Of a stretch of DNA of 22,716 nucleotides, positions 21,455 through 22,716 are shown one piece after another. Origin of the DNA: Candidatus Altarchaeota archaeon (GTDB lineage Archaea > Altiarchaeota > Altiarchaeia > IMC4 > QMZM01); the NCBI GenBank assembly GCA_016931955.1, contig JAFGDV010000039.1:1-22716 (forward strand). The letters are read 5' to 3'. The position numbers and the translations under genes are program-made. Position 1 is the first letter of the stretch. Each line of letters begins with the position of its first letter. The notes under the pieces were generated by a model. That model was given only the letters and a program-made list of their open reading frames with translations. It was not told the DNA's origin and searched no databases.

Positions 21455-21820
21455 TTAATATCTATGTCTGCTCTCTCTGCAAGCGTTTGCCTCTGTTGCT
21501 TTTTGTAATCTCCCTGATCTCCAGAGGGATAAGGCATCCCTTACGGTCCCTGTTGTTCCAACGAAGACCTCTATCCCCGATTGTTCGAACATCCAGATGG
21601 CTCTTTGACCTAGACCAGAACAGAGTAGTATCCCCACACCCTCTCCATGCATTATCTCAGGGGGCTTCCCTGAACCGCCCATGTGCTCGCTTGTGTTATC
21701 AACAATCTTTACTTCATCTGTTTCTGTGTCTACTATGGTGTAGGTCGGAGCCCGCCCGAAATGGGGGCTGACTTCATCATCCAGTCCCTTATGTCCTGTT
21801 GTCGGTATTGCGACCTTCAT
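21455..21820 (-). CDS. NifX/NafY-like (MTH1175-type) dinitrogenase-cofactor domain protein
   Basis: The 121-residue protein is the RNase H-like domain of the NifB/NifX/NafY and Orange Protein (ORP) group that binds metal-sulfur clusters. Typical are '[30 protein letters not shown]', '[19 protein letters not shown]' and '[27 protein letters not shown]'. The gene starts as ATGA with the stop of the Mrp gene, so Mrp and this protein are translated together. In Desulfovibrio the homologous ORP binds a Mo-Cu-S cluster and is encoded with Mrp and MinD-type ATPases, the same set as here; whether this protein binds Mo-Cu, Fe-S or another cluster is unknown. The C-terminal 'ACRESRHRY' is an uncommon basic tail. 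Confidence 0.9.
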   Translation of the reverse strand: MKVAIPTTGHKGLDDEVSPHFGRAPTYTIVDTETDEVKIVDNTSEHMGGSGKPPEIMHGEGVGILLCSGLGQRAIWMFEQSGIEVFVGTTGTVRDALSLWRSGRLQKATEANACRESRHRY

Positions 21821-22635
21821 CCTCTCACCTTCTCAACAATATCATTAAAGGCCTTCCCAGCCTCCGAATCATGATGTTTAAGGATGAATGGATTTCCTTC
21901 ATCGCTGTCTTCGACAATTCTGGGATCGATTGGGATCCTACCCAGGAAGGGAACCTTAAGTTCCTTTGCTGCTTTTTCTCCCCCACCTGTCTTAAACAGG
22001 GTGATCTCTTTTCCGCAGTGGGGGCATTTAAGCCCTGACATGTTCTCGATTATTCCCATGACTGGGATGTTCAACTTCTTTGAGAAATTCACAGCCCTCC
22101 GGGAATCCATCAAGGCAACTTCTTGTGGGGTTGTTACTATGATGGATCCTGTTATGTCGGGGATTAATTGTGCGATACTTAATGGCTCGTCTCCGGTTCC
22201 TGGGGGTAGGTCAAAGATCAGATAGTCCAGATCTCCCCATTCAACATCTGATAGGAACTGCTGTATTGCGCCCATCTTCAATGGACCTCTCCAGATGACT
22301 GGCACGTCTCTTTCCAGCATGAATGCCAGAGACATTACTCTAAGGGCTCTTCCAGCGCCAATTGGTATCTTAGCAGGTTTTATACCCTCTTCAGAAGCAT
22401 CTAGTTTCGTATCTTCTATTCCAAGCATCTTCGGGACATTTGGTCCGTGTATGTCCACGTCTATTAAGCCGACGTTGTAGCCTTTCATCTGTAATGCGAA
22501 GGCAAGATTCACTGCGACGGTGGTTTTTCCCACGCCGCCTTTTCCGCTCATGACCATTATCTTGTTCTTTATCTTTCCGATTCTTTTCTGGATCGATTCT
22601 TTCTGTTCTTCCAGATTTTTCTGCTTGTTCTCCAT
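21817..22635 (-). CDS. mrp: Mrp/NBP35 family Fe-S cluster carrier ATPase
   Basis: The 272-residue protein is a P-loop Fe-S carrier. The deviant Walker A '[10 protein letters not shown]' is at residues 30-39, '[16 protein letters not shown]' at about 58-73, '[36 protein letters not shown]' at about 114-149, and the C-terminal cluster ligands 'CPHC' at 204-207. It lacks an N-terminal ferredoxin cluster but has a Lys/Glu helix of about 25 residues. It binds a [4Fe-4S] cluster at the dimer interface and hands it on. It is the first visible gene of the minus-strand array and overlaps the NifX-like gene as ATGA. No Shine-Dalgarno is seen before the ATG at 22635; the conserved hairpin module lies a few bases upstream. 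Confidence 0.93.
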   Translation of the reverse strand: MENKQKNLEEQKESIQKRIGKIKNKIMVMSGKGGVGKTTVAVNLAFALQMKGYNVGLIDVDIHGPNVPKMLGIEDTKLDASEEGIKPAKIPIGAGRALRVMSLAFMLERDVPVIWRGPLKMGAIQQFLSDVEWGDLDYLIFDLPPGTGDEPLSIAQLIPDITGSIIVTTPQEVALMDSRRAVNFSKKLNIPVMGIIENMSGLKCPHCGKEITLFKTGGGEKAAKELKVPFLGRIPIDPRIVEDSDEGNPFILKHHDSEAGKAFNDIVEKVRG

Positions 22636-22679
22636 TACAATTTTCGCAAGGGTACCGTGGACTTTAGTCCACGGAGGAA
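22633..22679 (-). repeat. Hairpin leader module, copy 2
   Basis: The core at 22645-22679 matches copy 1 at 33 of 35 bases and contains CCGTGGAC-TTTA-GTCCACGG (22655-22674). CATTACAA at 22633-22640 (start codon of Mrp, minus strand) is shared as well, separated from the core by 4 bases here and 3 in copy 1. TTCGCAA at 22643-22649 pairs with TTGCGAA at 22680-22686, forming an outer stem that copy 1 lacks. Confidence 0.85.
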
Positions 22680-22716
22680 TTGCGAACTATGTTAGTGTTC
22701 GCTTGTCTTGCGTGTA
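22680..22716. other. Continuation of a hairpin region at the window edge
   Basis: GCGAAC (22682-22687) and GTTCGC (22697-22702) can pair around a 9-nt loop, competing with the outer stem of the preceding module. The last bases, GTCTTGCGTGTA, are the reverse complement of a motif close to ACACGCAAGAC in copy 1 (about 17000-17009). The array probably continues beyond 22716; no gene is visible here. Confidence 0.6.

Overview
The window is archaeal chromosomal DNA. The evidence is the gene content: NurA, the archaeal D-aminoacyl-tRNA deacylase DtdA, ThiI without a rhodanese domain, RtcA, an MptE-like pterin diphosphokinase, KaiC-like single-domain ATPases and roadblock/LC7 proteins. TATA-like boxes about 25 nt before several start codons and many apparently leaderless genes agree with this. 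The lineage cannot be fixed from sequence reading alone; a euryarchaeote-like organism is the best guess. Nearly all of the window is coding.

Region A (1-4422) is a signalling-type locus. It starts with the end of a Glu/Lys-rich protein, followed by three different roadblock/LC7 proteins, a KaiC-like protein whose Walker A motif is completely lost, and, convergently, a KaiC-like ATPase with an intact Walker A. No small GTPase is visible.

Region B (4423-15949) is a housekeeping block in which one- to three-gene units alternate strand, with short divergent promoter gaps (41-94 bp) and touching or overlapping convergent 3' ends. It holds a minimal MGMT-type protein, mptE, pdxS-tmk, rtcA, a sugar-nucleotidyltransferase carrying a ribbon-helix-helix domain followed by a phosphohexomutase, lysA, nurA, thiI-dtdA, a Yip1-type membrane protein and a coiled-coil protein.

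Region C (16027-22635) is one long minus-strand array: Mrp/NBP35, NifX-like, J-domain protein, MTH1187-type protein, methyltransferase, MinD/ferredoxin ATPase, metallo-beta-lactamase, TrmO with a Cys-rich tail, a second MinD/ferredoxin ATPase, then a radical SAM protein. Start/stop overlaps run through most of it. The Mrp + NifX-like + paired MinD/ferredoxin set resembles the Orange Protein (ORP) clusters of sulfate reducers, suggesting metal-sulfur cluster assembly or delivery.

The most unusual feature is noncoding. A 35-nt hairpin module (33/35 identical) lies just upstream of the start codons of both the radical SAM gene and Mrp, each with the same TTGTAATG start context. At the radical SAM gene it is the first of six hairpins in about 210 bp, the last of which supplies the stop codon of the upstream MinD gene. 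It could be an IS200/IS605-type palindromic mobile element (non-autonomous) or a structured RNA leader.
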